From the NCBI GenBank assembly GCA_002633005.1, contig NMRA01000017.1, forward strand, positions 829,740-893,739: a DNA stretch of 64,000 nt, read 5' to 3'. This DNA is from Phoronis australis. Its lineage: Eukaryota; Phoronida; Phoronidae. A program made the position numbers and the translations under genes. The notes under the pieces were generated by a model. That model worked only from the letters and a program-made list of their open reading frames with translations, ran no database searches and had not been told where the DNA came from. This document shows positions 21,864 to 34,045 of this stretch, piece by piece (the first letter of the stretch is position 1; each line of letters opens with the position of its first letter).

Positions 21864-24800
21864 TTGTATGTCTTCTTCGTCGTGATGTTTTACTTGGGCC
21901 TTCAGATAAGCATGGTGCATCGATACAGCCTCAGTGTGAGAACGTCACAAGACCTCGCTGGGAAACTAGACACTGGTGTAAGCGCTGAGAGGCTTCGACC
22001 GAACATGTTCATGCTAAATAATGGACTAGCAGACCAAGCGGCTATTCAGCAAGACTCGCTGGTGAACCAACCCGCTCACGTGCTAGTGAAGCGACATGTT
22101 GCCATAGCTCAGGACGTCTCAATGGATTATCTCACGCCTAATGAGATTATAAGAAGGACAGCAATAGGAATTAAAACGTTCAATAGACCTGATTGTTTAA
22201 GGCTAGCAGTGAAATCGTTTAGGACACACTATCCGGAGATTCCAATTTTTGTAGCAGACGATAGTTTCGAAGATGATTTGTCAAATATAACAAACGAGGG
22301 AGTTAACTACATACGGCTGCCCAAGGATTCAGGTAAGTCTTAATTTGCGTGGATGTGCTAAGACCTGCATTACAATTTTGTGCTTGCATCAATTCCATTC
22401 TGAAGTGAATTAACGGTAATGTCAGAGGTGGCGTCCAATATTTTGCTTCTTTTTAGGCCAGCATTTATTACCTCTTGGTTTAGTGATTTTCCACAAAAAA
22501 TAATCGGGGAGCGAAAACAGAAATAAAAAAAATTCCGAAGACTAGCAATAGACAGAATAGTTTAAGGCGACGGACTTCCAAGCCGCACTTCGAGCGTTTC
22601 CATGAAAACTGCTTTTATTTTTTATTTCCGCAGCCATATTTGTCACAAATAAGAAATGAGTTTATTTTTTCATTTCCGCGGCCATTTTTTAAACTTGGAT
22701 TATCATAAATAAAAAAGTGGGGTGCGTATCAGTGTCCGATGTGCAATGCGGGTGTGCCATGTATGACACCAAATTCTGCAACCCTATTTGAGAATCAGGG
22801 TTGGTTTACTGACTACAGCAGCAGCGGCAGGAGCAGCAACAGGAGTTCCGCGACCACCGCCGGAACTAGGCGCCTAGAGGCGGAGATAGTCGGGTACTAT
22901 AGTGTATGTACCATCCGGTTTGTTTTTCTTATCACAGAAAATGACGAAATGCACGACTAATTAAAATAGTTAAAGTTTTGATAATTGGAAAGTGAACGGC
23001 TTCTCGACATCTTAAGTATGCTTCTAATCCCCCTTGACGTTCCAGGTGTAGCCTACGGTCGTAATAGATTGGTGAAAGCGATCTACGATGCTGGGTTTGA
23101 GTACATGATCATGTCTGATGACGACTACACGCTGAATGAGCATGACGATCTTCTACTGTTGGCCCAAAGATGGCTCTTAACACGGGCTGACGTCTTGGCT
23201 CCTGTTAGATGTGACTACGGTCACTGTGAGAGGTAATAGGCTTGCACGTTAGGAAACAATGAAGTTTCTCCCAAATCAGGCGCGGTGTCGATCAAAGGGG
23301 CCTGTTCACTTCTTGGACCCTTTTGTAAGAAGATTGTAAACTGTCCCTTGTGCCTCTTTGTTGTAAGACCTCGTCTGCAACTACATGGTGATATCCGAAG
23401 CTGTGCTTTCGCTAAAGTTTTCATTTCCTTTATTTAAGTCATTGAAAATTTAAACGTTCGTTATTTGTAGGTCACAGTTTCAGTATTTGTAAGTCACAGT
23501 TTTATTATTTGTAGCTCACAGTTTGACACACACGTTGTTGTTGGGTTACCCGGGTACACGAGTTGCAAAATCTCATTGAACGCCAAACTATTTTCCGCAC
23601 CCTTAACTTTCAGCAAGAACGTCTAGTAATGCTGCGCAATACGTCTATGTCTTCGTGGTGGTCTCTGTTGCTTTTCCTAACATTTTAATCACTCCTTAGA
23701 TGAAAAAGGAAGGTCGGAAGTACAGAGAATAAGTGCCTGTGATCGTTTTAAAAAGTTGTCTCCTTTTGGTGTTATATATGAGGGTTAGACGTCTCCTGCT
23801 TGAATAAGACAGCGGGCGTGCGTTCAGTAGACGCTAGGACCTACGCTAGGACCTAGCTAAAACCTAGTCAAAGTCACGTGTTCTCATTTAAAATACACGG
23901 CAATATCTCACGTAATCTCGCGAAGTATTGCTTTTTAGCGAGGTCCTAGCGTTACTGAACGGGAGGCTGGACTAGACGTGTTGAGTGGCAATAAGAGAAG
24001 TTATTGCTGAAACTTAAAAATGCAGAAAATAGTTTGGCGTTCAAAGAGACTGGCTTGAAGGAGAAACTGTTACGACGTGTAAAATGTTTTGTGCTTTCTT
24101 CGAATCGGACACGCTGCAGAAAACACTTGAAATGCAGTTTGAAATAGTTTTGTGGCAGTGGTAGAATTGCTTATTCATGTAACACATAGAATTAAACGTT
24201 TCGATAAATCTGCCTGACTGGGAGAAAAACTTCAAAATTTGCAAATGCTGCATAACTTGTGTACCAATCTAGGTTTCAGTGTGTTAGTCAATTCCACATT
24301 TTGAAAACATCTCGATTTTTGATTGCTTTCCTTCTAGGAGCAAAGGAACAATACACATCGACAACAACCGACAAGTAACCATCTTTCCCAACATTACTAT
24401 TTACCGCTCGCAGTCAGTTCCCACGTGCCATAGAAGCGACATTATTCAGCAATTTTTCTTTACGAAAACAAAGACAATTTTGGATGTGGGTTGGGATGAT
24501 GTGTTGAAAAACAACGACCATTACGACTTCCTGTTTAACGCCAAATCACATGGTTTGCGCCTTGTCACGTGCAGCGATATCAAAATTATTCACGATAAAA
24601 AAACTTGTCAACTCAAGTCAAAGCATTTTAAAGAGTATATTGACACACGACAAGAGCGATGGTACAATCTTCTACCTTACGTGTTTAAGAAATGGTCGCT
24701 GAAGAAAATTACTGACGAAACTGGCAAAGTAATATGGATCGAACCAAATGGAACAGCAGCGTTCAAGTTTGCCGAAAAAATCGCCTTGAACAGAACTGAT

Positions 24801-25973
24801 CCGCTGCATGAGTACTTCATAACGTCCGTTGTGCAGTCCTTAAATGTGAAGGAGCCCGGATGGACGTGGCTGCGTCCGTTTGTGCAAAGCAAAAAGACCT
24901 TCGTCATTTACAAGAAATTTCACGAATGCGTCTATTTTGTTGGCGGTAAAATTGAAAGTGACTACGACCGTCACAGCAGTTATCCCAATAAGAAGCAAAG
25001 CGTCCCCTTTTCTATGTACCACTTCAATCGTTCCTGTTCTCTGGCTGAGGACTTGTGGACTCTGCGTCACTACGGTGAAGAGAAGAAAAGTCACGTGTAT
25101 TACGTAGTATCTGTGTCAAACGACCTTGTACATCTGCAGCGACTCCTTCAGCTATTTTCTGAAAAGCAAGATACTAAAGACAGTTCTCTTATTGTGGTCG
25201 ACATGGGAACTTCAGAAACTAGAGTTCGGCAATCGGATATTAGGTCGTCGATCCCCACTCACTTGTTATACGTGGGGTCTCCTTTCTCGCGGAGCATCGG
25301 TCTGAAGAAAGGTATGGATCTCGTGACTTCACTGGCAAAACAATATGGCCACGCAAATCCAATTGCGTTTGCCATTGATACATCAATTGTTATTCCAACA
25401 AACTTCAGTGATGTCATCCGACAGAATGTGAAATGTGGAATATCGGCATACGCGCCAATCTGTTATAAATTTAAAAATGAATCGGATGGATACTGGGTAA
25501 ACACTGGCTACGGAATGATATCTATGTGTCTCAAGGATTATCACTTGGCAGGTGGTTATGACGATAGATGGGGTTACAAGTGGGGAGCTGAAGACGTCGA
25601 CTTGTGCAATAGACTGAAGTCTGTCGCCATGGTGCCCTACATTTCGCGGCCGCAACAAGAAGGATTTTACCACAAGCACAGTGGTAGCACACGAAAGACT
25701 TACAAAGGATACTATACAAAGAAGAACATGTACGACAAACCACTTCCGGTAACTCCGCTGACGACAGCTATACCGGAAGATGGACTTGAGGAACGAGTCG
25801 CTGTGTTTGCGAAGTCTCGTCTGGAAGAAAAAACGCGTGACCTTAAGTTGAAATTTCTAAGCGCTCAACAGACGCCCGTGAACGAAGGAGAGCTAATATG
25901 GTATGATGTCCGCTTTTTGAATATCAACGACGGTCGCAAATACTTTGCAATTATTGAGAGCGTGTTATCCTGA
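21864..25973 (+). CDS. Two-module Golgi-type glycosyltransferase (three exons)
   Basis: Exons 21864-22332, 23046-23232 and 24338-25973 join in phase to 764 codons with the stop. All introns are GT-AG. An in-frame TAA lies just upstream of the chosen ATG. Residues 1-15 are hydrophobic, giving a type II signal anchor. Module 1 (about residues 95-340) has AIGIKTFNRPDCL, then VAYGRNRLV, then the metal-binding DDD at 181-183, then VGWDDVLKNNDHYDFLF and a conserved DIKIIHDKK; this is the arrangement of beta-1,4-GalNAc-transferase-like GT-A enzymes. Module 2 (about 440-680) has VYYVVSVSNDLVHLQRLL, SRSIGLKKGMDLV and GYKWGAEDVDLCNRL (EDVDL at 637-641), as in the chondroitin N-acetylgalactosaminyltransferase (CHGN) fold. 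Its DxD position reads AIDTSI (566-568), so metal binding there may be lost. The substrate is unknown; a glycan-extending role is inferred. The last 1.1 kb of coding sequence is repeated at 27839-28944. Confidence 0.8.
23821..23961 (-). mobile_element. 141-bp MITE, minus orientation
   Basis: This lies in intron 2 of the glycosyltransferase gene. The termini are inverted repeats built on CGTTCAGTA..CGCTAGGACCTA, with a second internal GCTAGGACCTAGC. Its reverse complement matches 27436-27576 over the full 141 bases with a modest number of changes, and similarity continues a few bases outside (CCAGCCTCC on one side, GCACG on the other). Target duplication could not be fixed. No coding capacity. 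Confidence 0.75.
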
Positions 25974-27435
25974 AACTGGATATTTGCCCGCGTCCCGCCG
26001 TTGAAAATATTTTTATTATATAGATTACTTACCGCTGTAAAGATGTTGGTCGCAACTCTTTATTTACTCTGAGAATAGGTTTTTGTACTTGGAAAGACGG
26101 AAATGAAAGCTCGTTATTTCCCACTCCATGTTCGATACATAAACGATTCCTCGTGACAAGTCAACTTGTTTGGCCTTATCTCAAACAACAGCAAGTGTAA
26201 GTCGATCCTTCTCAAGGCCAGAAATCGTGTTTAATGTAAGAAACAAGTTGGGCCCAATTTCATAACTTTAGATGGTAAAAATGAAACGTTAGTGTCTTGG
26301 CAGAAGTGGGTCGAGTATACAACAGATTTAAACATTAGGCGAACATAGCAAATTTGAAAACCCGTCCAGTGGACGTAGCTGCCCTGGTTTCTTTGATCTC
26401 GCGCAGATTTCTGTTGTGAAAGTGGTTTCATCATGCTGAGCTTCGACTCCCTCTCTGGGTTTGATTGGCTCAAACTACAGATCACTGAGCATTGCTTGGC
26501 TTCACTGAAACATTGTTCCTACGTATTGTTTGTGTTACCGTTGGGTGAATTTGTCTTTTACCCACAATTCGTTTTTGTAGTGTCAAAATTGGCCCAGCGG
26601 AAATAGTAAAGTTGCGACTTGAGCTAGCTGTAAATCGGAGTATTCCAGCACATTGTTCAAAAACACGTGGCTAACAAAGAATAACACGATTGTGCTATTA
26701 GTGTATTTCGTACCGCCTGAGGCGAATTATTTGATGACAAATTTACGTAACCTGTCTGGCGATGTCTCAATTTCATGCACAATTCGAGACCCACTATTTT
26801 TGTCTAATGAATGAAGACATTGCTGTATATGTGTATTTAAGCCTATGTGCCTATATTCAAAATAATGTGCTTACTCAACTTTTGCTCAGTTTTTCTTATT
26901 TAGGTGCACAGGTCAATTCATTACGAATATAAGTACATCTTGTCGTACAGGCACTGCATCCGTGTATTTACGATAACGCTTGCACCAAACATGTAAAGAT
27001 GCTCAATTGTTTTGCTTCAATAAGCCAACATTCTAGCGGCTTAGCATGATCGGGGGTTTTGGACTGACGCGTTTTCTACATCCAATTATATTTTTTTGTC
27101 AACGGAGGTTTTTCCGAAATTTAATTTTTAGTAACCAAGCGATGAGATTCTTTCATGCTTGGTTCGTTTAGTAATTATTTAAACTATATTCGGTTATTTG
27201 TCATATCACTTCACGCAAATAAATCGTATTTAAAAGTAAACAAGCTTTCTTTTTGTTTCTTCCAATCACACGATGACACGCTACAAAAGGCTTCGTGAAA
27301 TACACATGAACATCACACAGAATGCAGTTAGAAGACAATGCCTGTTGCATGTTTTCTCTACGTACAGTCAACACACGAACAATGTTTACACGCGTAACGT
27401 TCCTAGATCGGAAGTCGGTTTGATGCCCAGCCTCC
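25974..27435 (+). other. 3' flank of the glycosyltransferase gene
   Basis: Non-coding and shared with 28945-30400. No clear AATAAA lies near the stop. Contains only short frames without domains. Confidence 0.5.
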
Positions 27436-27576
27436 CGTTCAGTAACGCTAGGACCTAGCTTAAAAGCAAGACTTTGCGAGATTACGCGAGATATTGCCGT
27501 GTATTTTAAATAAGAGCACGTGACCTTGACTAGCTTTTGGCTAGGTCCTAGCGTAGGTCCTAGCGTCTACTGAACG
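27436..27576 (+). mobile_element. 141-bp MITE, plus orientation, with an empty site in the duplicate
   Basis: The same element as 23821-23961 in opposite orientation. The termini read CGTTCAGTAACGCTAGGACC and its near inverse. The tandem duplicate at about 30406-30412 reads straight from GATGCCCAG into GGTCCATTTCATG, without the element. The filled copy has an extra block of about 160 bases at this point. This defines an occupied and an empty site for the same locus. Confidence 0.85.
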
Positions 27577-27838
27577 CACGACAGGTGTCCATTTCATGAA
27601 AAGTGACTTCCGGTCAATACGTGATTAAAATCTAATTGTTTATCTAGGAAAATTTCATGTTTATCGCCAACGTCTTAAAAGCACTACTTCCAATTTGACA
27701 TACTTTAAAAGGGAAGTCTTCGAGTACTTCAAAATTGAAAAATACTTATTTTACAATAATCTAAAATTCGAAGATTTTAATAACAGATGGGCCCCTATGG
27801 TACTTTTATTTTGAGGCAGTTTATTTTTAGTCGTAAAN

Positions 27839-28944
27839 GGTTACGTCCGTTTGTGCAAAGCAAAAAGACCTTCGTCATTTACAAGAAATTTCACGAATGC
27901 GTCTATTTTGTTGGCGGTAAAATTGAAAGTGACTACGACCGTCACAGCAGTTATCCCAATAAGAAGCAAAGCGTCCCCTTTTCTATGTACCACTTCAATC
28001 GTTCCTGTTCTCTGGCTGAGGACTTGTGGACTCTGCGTCACTACGGTGAAGAGAAGAAAAGTCACGTGTATTACGTAGTATCTGTGTCAAACGACCTTGT
28101 ACATCTGCAGCGACTCCTTCAGCTATTTTCTGAAAAGCAAGATACTAAAGACAGTTCTCTTATTGTGGTCGACATGGGAACTTCAGAAACTAGAGTTCGG
28201 CAATCGGATATTAGGTCGTCGATCCCCACTCACTTGTTATACGTGGGGTCTCCTTTCTCGCGGAGCATCGGTCTGAAGAAAGGTATGGATCTCGTGACTT
28301 CACTGGCAAAACAAAATGGCCACGCAAATCCAATTGCGTTTGCCATTGATACATCAATTGTTATTCCAACAAACTTCAGTGATGTCATCCGACAGAATGT
28401 AAAATGTGGAATATCGGCATACGCGCCAATCTGTTACAAATTTAAAAACGAATCGGATGGATACTGGGTAAACACTGGCTACGGAATGATATCTATGTGT
28501 CTCAAGGACTATCACCTGGCAGGTGGTTATGACGATAGATGGGGTTACAAGTGGGGAGCTGAAGACGTCGACTTGTGCAATAGACTGAAGTCTGTCGCCA
28601 TGGTGCCCTACATTTCGCGGCCGCAACAAGAAGGATTTTACCACAAGCACAGTGGTAGCACACGAAAGACTTACAAAGGATACTATACAAAGAAGAACAT
28701 GTACGACAAACCACTTCCGGTAACTCCGCTGACGACAGCTATACCGGAAGATGGACTTGAGGAACGAGTCGCTGTGTTTGCGAAGTCTCGTCTGGAAGAA
28801 AAAACGCGTGACCTTAAGTTGAAATTTCTAAGCGCTCAACAGACGCCCGTGAACGAAGGAGAGCTAATATGGTATGATGTCCGCTTTTTGAATATCAACG
28901 ACGGTCGCAAATACTTTGCAATTATTGAGAGCGTGTTATCATGA
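27839..28944 (+). pseudogene. 5'-truncated second copy of the glycosyltransferase (or unmerged allele)
   Basis: It begins at the n in mid-exon and keeps about 367 codons of exon 3, in frame to TGA at 28942-28944. It lacks the signal anchor, the whole DDD-bearing first module and any start codon of its own; the open frame runs upstream only by chance through the join. The CHGN-like module is complete, with the same EDVDL and the same AIDTSI in place of DxD. Differences from copy 1 are mostly synonymous. Either a recent partial duplication or, more likely given the n, a second haplotype placed in tandem. Confidence 0.75.
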
Positions 28945-30661
28945 AGCAGGATATTTGCTCGCGTCCCACCGTTGAAAATATTTTTATTATGTAGATTACT
29001 TACCGCTGTAAAGATGTTGGTCGCAACTCTTTATTTACTCTGAGAATAGGTTTTTGTACTTGGAAAGACGGAACTGAAAGCTCGTTATTTCCCACTCCAT
29101 GTTCGATACATAAACGATTCCTCGTGACAAGTCAACTTGTTTGGCCTTATCTCAAACAACAGCAAGTGTAAGTCGATCCTTCCCAAGGCCAGAAATCGTG
29201 TTTAATGTAAGAAACAAGTAGGGCCCAATTTCATAACTTTAGATGGTAAAAATGAAACGTTAGTGTCTTGGCAGAAGTGGGTCGAGTATACAACAGATTT
29301 AAACATTAGGCGAACATAGCAAATTTGAAAATCCGTCCAGTGGACGTAGCTGCCCTGGTTTCTTTGATCTCGCGCAGATTTCTGTTGTGAAAGTGGTTTC
29401 ATCATCATGCTGAGCTTCGACTCCCTCTCTGGGTTTGATTGGCTCAAGCTACAGATCACTGAGCATTGCTTGGCTTCACTGAAACATTGTTCCTACGTAT
29501 TGTTTGTGTTACCGTTGGGTGAATCTGTCTTTTACCCACAATTCGTTTTTGTAGTGTCAAAATTAGCCCAGCGGAAATAGTAAAGTTGCGACTAGAGCTA
29601 GCTGTAAATCGGAGTATTCCAGCACATTGTTCAAAAACACGTGGCTAACAAAGAATAACACGATTGTGCTATTAGTGTATTTCGTACCGCCTGAGGCGAA
29701 TTATTTGATGACAAATTTACGTAACCTGTCTGGCGATGTCTCAGTTTCATGCACAATTCGAGCCCCACTATTTTTGTCTAATGAATGAAGACATTGCTGT
29801 ATATATGTATTTAAGCCTATGTGCCTATATTCAAAATAATGTGCTTATTCAATTTTTGCTCAGTTTTTCTTATTTAGGTGCACAGGTCAATTCATTACGG
29901 ATATGAATACGTCTTGCCGTACAGGCAACTGCATCCGGGTATTTACGATAACGCTTGCACTAAACACCTAAAGATGCTCAATTGTTTTGCTTCAATAAGC
30001 CAACATTCTAGCGGCTTAGCATGATCGGGGGTTTTGGACTGACGCATTTTCTACGTCCAATTATATTTTGTTTTTGTCAACGGAGGTTTTTCCGAAATTT
30101 AATTTTTAGTAACCAAGCGATGAGATTCTTTCATGCTTGGTTCGTTTAGTAATTATTTAAATTATATTCGGTTATTTATCATATCACTTCACGCAAATAA
30201 ATCGTATTTAAAAGTAAACAAGCTTTCTTTTGTTTCTGCCAATCACACGATGACACGCTACAAAAGGCTTCGTGAAATACAGATGGACATCACACAGAAT
30301 GCAGTTAGAAGACAATGCCTGTTGCAAGTTTTCTCTCCGTACAGTCAACACACGAACAATGTTTACACGCGTAAGGTTCCTAGATCGGAAGCCGGTCTGA
30401 TGCCCAGGGGTCCATTTCATGAAAAGTGATTTCCGGTCAATACGTGATTAAAATCTAATTGTTTATCTAGGAAAATTTCATGTTTATCGCCAACTTCTTA
30501 AAAGCACTACTTCCACTTTGACATACTTTAAAAGGGAAGTCTTCGAGTACTTCAAAATTGAAAAATACTTATTTTACAATAATCTAAAATTCGAAAATTT
30601 TAATAACAGATGGGCCCCTATGGTACTTTTATTTTGAGGCAGTTTTATTTTTAGTCGTAAA
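27839..30661 (+). repeat. Near-identical tandem segment, copy 2
   Basis: Counterpart of 24870-27837. It lacks the MITE and shows scattered substitutions and small indels in the non-coding part (for example an extra ATC near 29402). It ends where copy 1 meets the n. Sequence after 30661 is unique. Confidence 0.9.
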
Positions 30662-31175
30662 TAACCCCCACCACGAGTGTGCATGTACGTATGTATGTGG
30701 GTATCGATGTTTTCTCTTCATTTTACATGTTTAATAAAAAGTTTCTGAGACTATAAACATAACTGCTAAATACTGAGATACATTTTATAAAATATCCCAA
30801 GACTCACTGTTGCTTATTACTTGCCTAAACCTTGATTCAGCATTTGTGAAGCGGGGTGTAAGACAAAATTTACGTCTTACGTCAACTTTTATGAAGCATA
30901 TCTAGGAAAACATAAATTGAACTGTTTAATGCCGTTGTCGAAAACCTGTGCAAGCACTGAGATTACCTGTTAGCTACTATGAAACCTGTTTACATGTAAA
31001 GACTTTGATAGTTGATTTGTGCGTAGAGATTTTACCACCTGTCATGCAGAGAGGCCAGAGAGAAAAGGACACTTGCTTGTGAGGGTATAGACTATAGACT
31101 ATAGATTCCTCGGAAAAGGGGTATAATATGCGGCAGTTTGTACGCGATAAACGGAAACAAGTCTGGGATGGACGA

Positions 31176-31216
<41 letters not shown>

Positions 31217-31930
31217 GCGCTGGTAGAAAAGCGTAGAGCAGTTATTTCTGACATGGACTGTGAATAACACGACTGTTCTACCATTGTAATTCACACCTCC
31301 TGAGGCGAATTATTGGAGGGCANGGGGGGGGCAATGGAGCCATGCCTAAAATTCTCCCAGGTACCATCTGGCAGTTCGGTGTGCGAATTGCTGACTAGCA
31401 TATGCGCGTACTCAGGGGGACTCGGCTCGGGGGGGGGGGCGAATGCACAATGCATAGGCCTTGAACAAACCCCGTTTGCCGTTTTGTTTTTTGGTAAAAA
31501 GGTCCACAAACCCAAAGATTAGAGACCCCTGCATCCCTACATTTTAGGCTAAGCGCGCATGTGGCGAAATTCTGGTTATTTCTGTGCTCTGCCCCCAACT
31601 CAAAATCCTGGATCCTCCCCTGGGTCTGAGCGGAATGTCGACGTAAACAGCGCAGTTAATTGAACCGTTCATACTGGCTTCGATAATTAATGAACATCGA
31701 AGTAAACGGCAAGTGAGGCTGTCGTCAGCGCTGCACGCTAAAATTTTTTTCAATGTTACCATTTGGGAACATTTACATGTGCTAATTGACATTAAACTTA
31801 TTTTTAAATCCATTGGTTATTATTAGAGCATGATATGAGCAGCTATTAGTGACGCCACTACCCTGTAATTGTTGACGATAACAGTGGAACCATCGACGCG
31901 TCGACGTTAGTATGAAAGGCTCTAATGTGA
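30662..31930. other. Intergenic, low-complexity rich
   Basis: No gene. Contains a TG microsatellite, an n at 31323 inside a G run, and a second G run near 31429-31439. About 31258-31312 resembles 26680-26730 and 29650-29705 (GAATAACACGA then CCTGAGGCGAATTATT), so a third, more diverged copy of that flank may start before this n. Confidence 0.5.
31177..31215. repeat. TG dinucleotide microsatellite
   Basis: About nineteen uninterrupted TG units. The reverse strand reads as a short His-Thr repeat in two frames, which is not evidence of coding. Confidence 0.95.
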
Positions 31931-32235
31931 CAACTTCAAAGAGCATTTATTAGATTTTAGCTTAAACATTTTTTACGAAAGCTAGCCTAAATGCAATTTA
32001 CAATTGCTAAATTTTAACTAAAATTATTGACAAAAAGTAACTGGGTTTACTATTACGCAAGTGCGTTATTGTATCCGCCATGTGGTTGAAAGTTTTAGAC
32101 GCGTGGAGTTTTTCGGCAAAAACAAATCCTGCTATCGTCTCAGGTTAATGATATGGGCAAAACCTCTTGGAATTTTTGTCAAAATTCCGAGGATTAATTT
32201 CCAGGAGAGTTCGCCCATGTCATAAACATGACTGA
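31925..32235. repeat. Diverged direct duplication, copy 1
   Basis: It matches 33745-34045 in order: ACAACTTCA, TACGAAAGCTA, CTAAAATTATT.ACAAAAAGTAACTG, GAAAGTTTTAGAC and GCCCATGTCATAAAC. It contains no frame of note, and the identity of the parent element is unknown. Confidence 0.7.
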
Positions 32236-32392
32236 GACGAGTGCAGGTATTTCTATTTCTCACATGAACTGGAACGATTGGTTAATAACACCAATTTTAC
32301 CTCAGTATAAGCCTCGAATGGCCAATGCAACCGTGTAATAACCCATTTAGTTATTTCACTAGAGAAATATCATTTTTGCGGGAAGCGATGCC

Positions 32393-32460
32393 GGTTTCGA
32401 ACCCGGTCCGCAAGAGTTTCGAGTCGTCGACTTTACCACTGCACCACTCAGCGGCTGACG
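32393..32460 (-). mobile_element. tRNA-derived SINE head
   Basis: The minus strand shows a pol III A-box-like stretch (GTGGTGCAGTGGTAAAG) and, about 35 bases on, a B-box GGTTCGAAACC, at tRNA spacing. A full cloverleaf with matched acceptor ends is not evident, so I call a SINE or tRNA relic, not a functional tRNA gene. Confidence 0.55.
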
Positions 32461-33744
32461 TCATCGAACTTGAAAATACTTTGAGCATGTGCAACAATCG
32501 CATGTTCAACAAAGGGTATTCGGTACTGATGATTTATACGCTGTGAAAAATAAGACGCATAATTTCCATAAAAACGATATTTAAATTCAGTGAAATTTTG
32601 CTCTCATGTTCTCTCACTTGTAAATCACCGATCTCTAATTTGAATGCGGATATTGTGTCGTCAGGATCCTTTGGCTTGAGCATTATACTCAGTTACCAGT
32701 GGTAACCTACTTTAGCATACGAAATTTTCCCGGTCGTAGCTTAGCGTGATAAAATGTGTAGTAAGCTATAATAGTTGCTAAACCTTAATTTATTTATTCA
32801 CTTTATTTTTAATTTGTTTAAATTTTCAATTGGTTTTGAGTAAAAGCATTATTTGATAAAAATAGCTCGGCTTTTCTTAAAAGGTCACGACCTCCGACTC
32901 CGGGCCTCTGACATAGAAAGTAGTTACAAAGCCGAGGCGAGTCGAGAAAGGTAGATCGATTCATTGCAATGTTTAACAGTGTTGGAAAAAATGGCGTTCT
33001 ACCGTTATTCTGCTGCTAAAGTTGTGGAGCGATCTCTAGCGACGGCTTTCGGGACCATGAAATATTGCGCCACCTATTGGCCAGTTTCTTTTTTCGCCGA
33101 TTCTTCAATCAACGGTACTTCTTCCACGAGGTTGCGTAGATGCCACAACAAATTATCGAAACTTGTTTCATTTAGTTACAAGCGTTTAGAACTTTGATAC
33201 CGAAAAACCGAATTTCAGAGCAAATTTTGCTGCTGCGAAGTTGTCGCAAAAATTTAAGTTAGGAAATGGAGCGTGCGCGTGACACGAGCGTACCGTTTTC
33301 AAAACCACAACATACTTTTCATTGCTACAAAAGGTCCAGAATAACTTTGTTGCATTGTTTTTCACTTAAACGGTTGTAACGGGCAGGGTGATTGTCGGTT
33401 GATTCCCAGATTTTGCATGCACCCTGTCCGGTCTTTAGCTTTACATGTTGAAACAAGTTTCACGGCAAGGTGACGAGCAAAACTACCCTGGCTGTGTGCA
33501 ATTTCGGGGTCTATGAAAGAAAAACATGACAGTGGTACCTAGCTGTATTTTGACGACAGTTTTCATACAGCTAGTTTGCTGGCTAATCGTCATTGCAATG
33601 TTTCTCGTTCACGTATGTGGTACAAATAGATTATTACATGTTCTCAGTCGTGCCCCCTTATCTAAAGCCCTCGTGGTTTTTGGAGAATTATCGCCCGAGG
33701 GGCGTCAACCCTGCTGACTTATTTATAAACATTTGCAAGTTTTA
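32461..33744. other. Intergenic, nothing firmly recognised
   Basis: A frame at 32991 opens with a good start context (AAAAATGGCGTTC) but shows no domain and no linked exon. Half of a foldback-like sequence (CCCTCGTGG then ATTATCGCC) lies near 33668-33705. Confidence 0.4.
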
Positions 33745-34045
33745 ATGTTACAACTTCAGAGTTTCAATTAAATTCTAACTTGAACGTTGGTTACGAAAGC
33801 TAACTGCAATTTACACTGTTAAGTTCAAACTAAAATTATTAACAAAAAGTAACTGTGTTTACATTGCCCAAGTATGCTTTTACAAAATTTGCGTCATGTC
33901 ACTGAAAGTTTTAGACACGTCAAGTTTTTTGGCCAAGAGGTCGTTTTTAGGGTTCATGTGAGAAAACAAATCCTACACTTGTCTCAGGCAAGCCTCGGGA
34001 TTTTGACAAAATTTCCAACAGGTTGTGCCCATGTCATAAACCTGG
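33745..34045. repeat. Diverged direct duplication, copy 2
   Basis: Counterpart of 31925-32235, about 1.8 kb downstream in the same orientation. The clearest matches are the AAAAGTAACTG and CCCATGTCATAAAC segments. Confidence 0.7.

Larger units (their letters stand above)
24870..27837 (+). repeat. Near-identical tandem segment, copy 1
   Basis: From inside exon 3 of the glycosyltransferase through its 3' flank. It is repeated at 27839-30661 with few differences: one amino-acid change (Y to N in KQYGHAN) was seen in the coding part, with slightly more change in the flank. The end of copy 1 (TTTTTAGTCGTAAA) is at the n, and the same bases end copy 2 near 30661. Copy 1 also carries a MITE that copy 2 lacks. 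Confidence 0.9.

Noticed and set aside
31099-31294. His-Thr repeat frames on the minus strand
   Set aside because: Translation of the TG microsatellite.
32964-33197. Open frame containing MAFYRYSAAKVVERS
   Set aside because: No domain, no splice partner, surrounded by repeats; probably chance.
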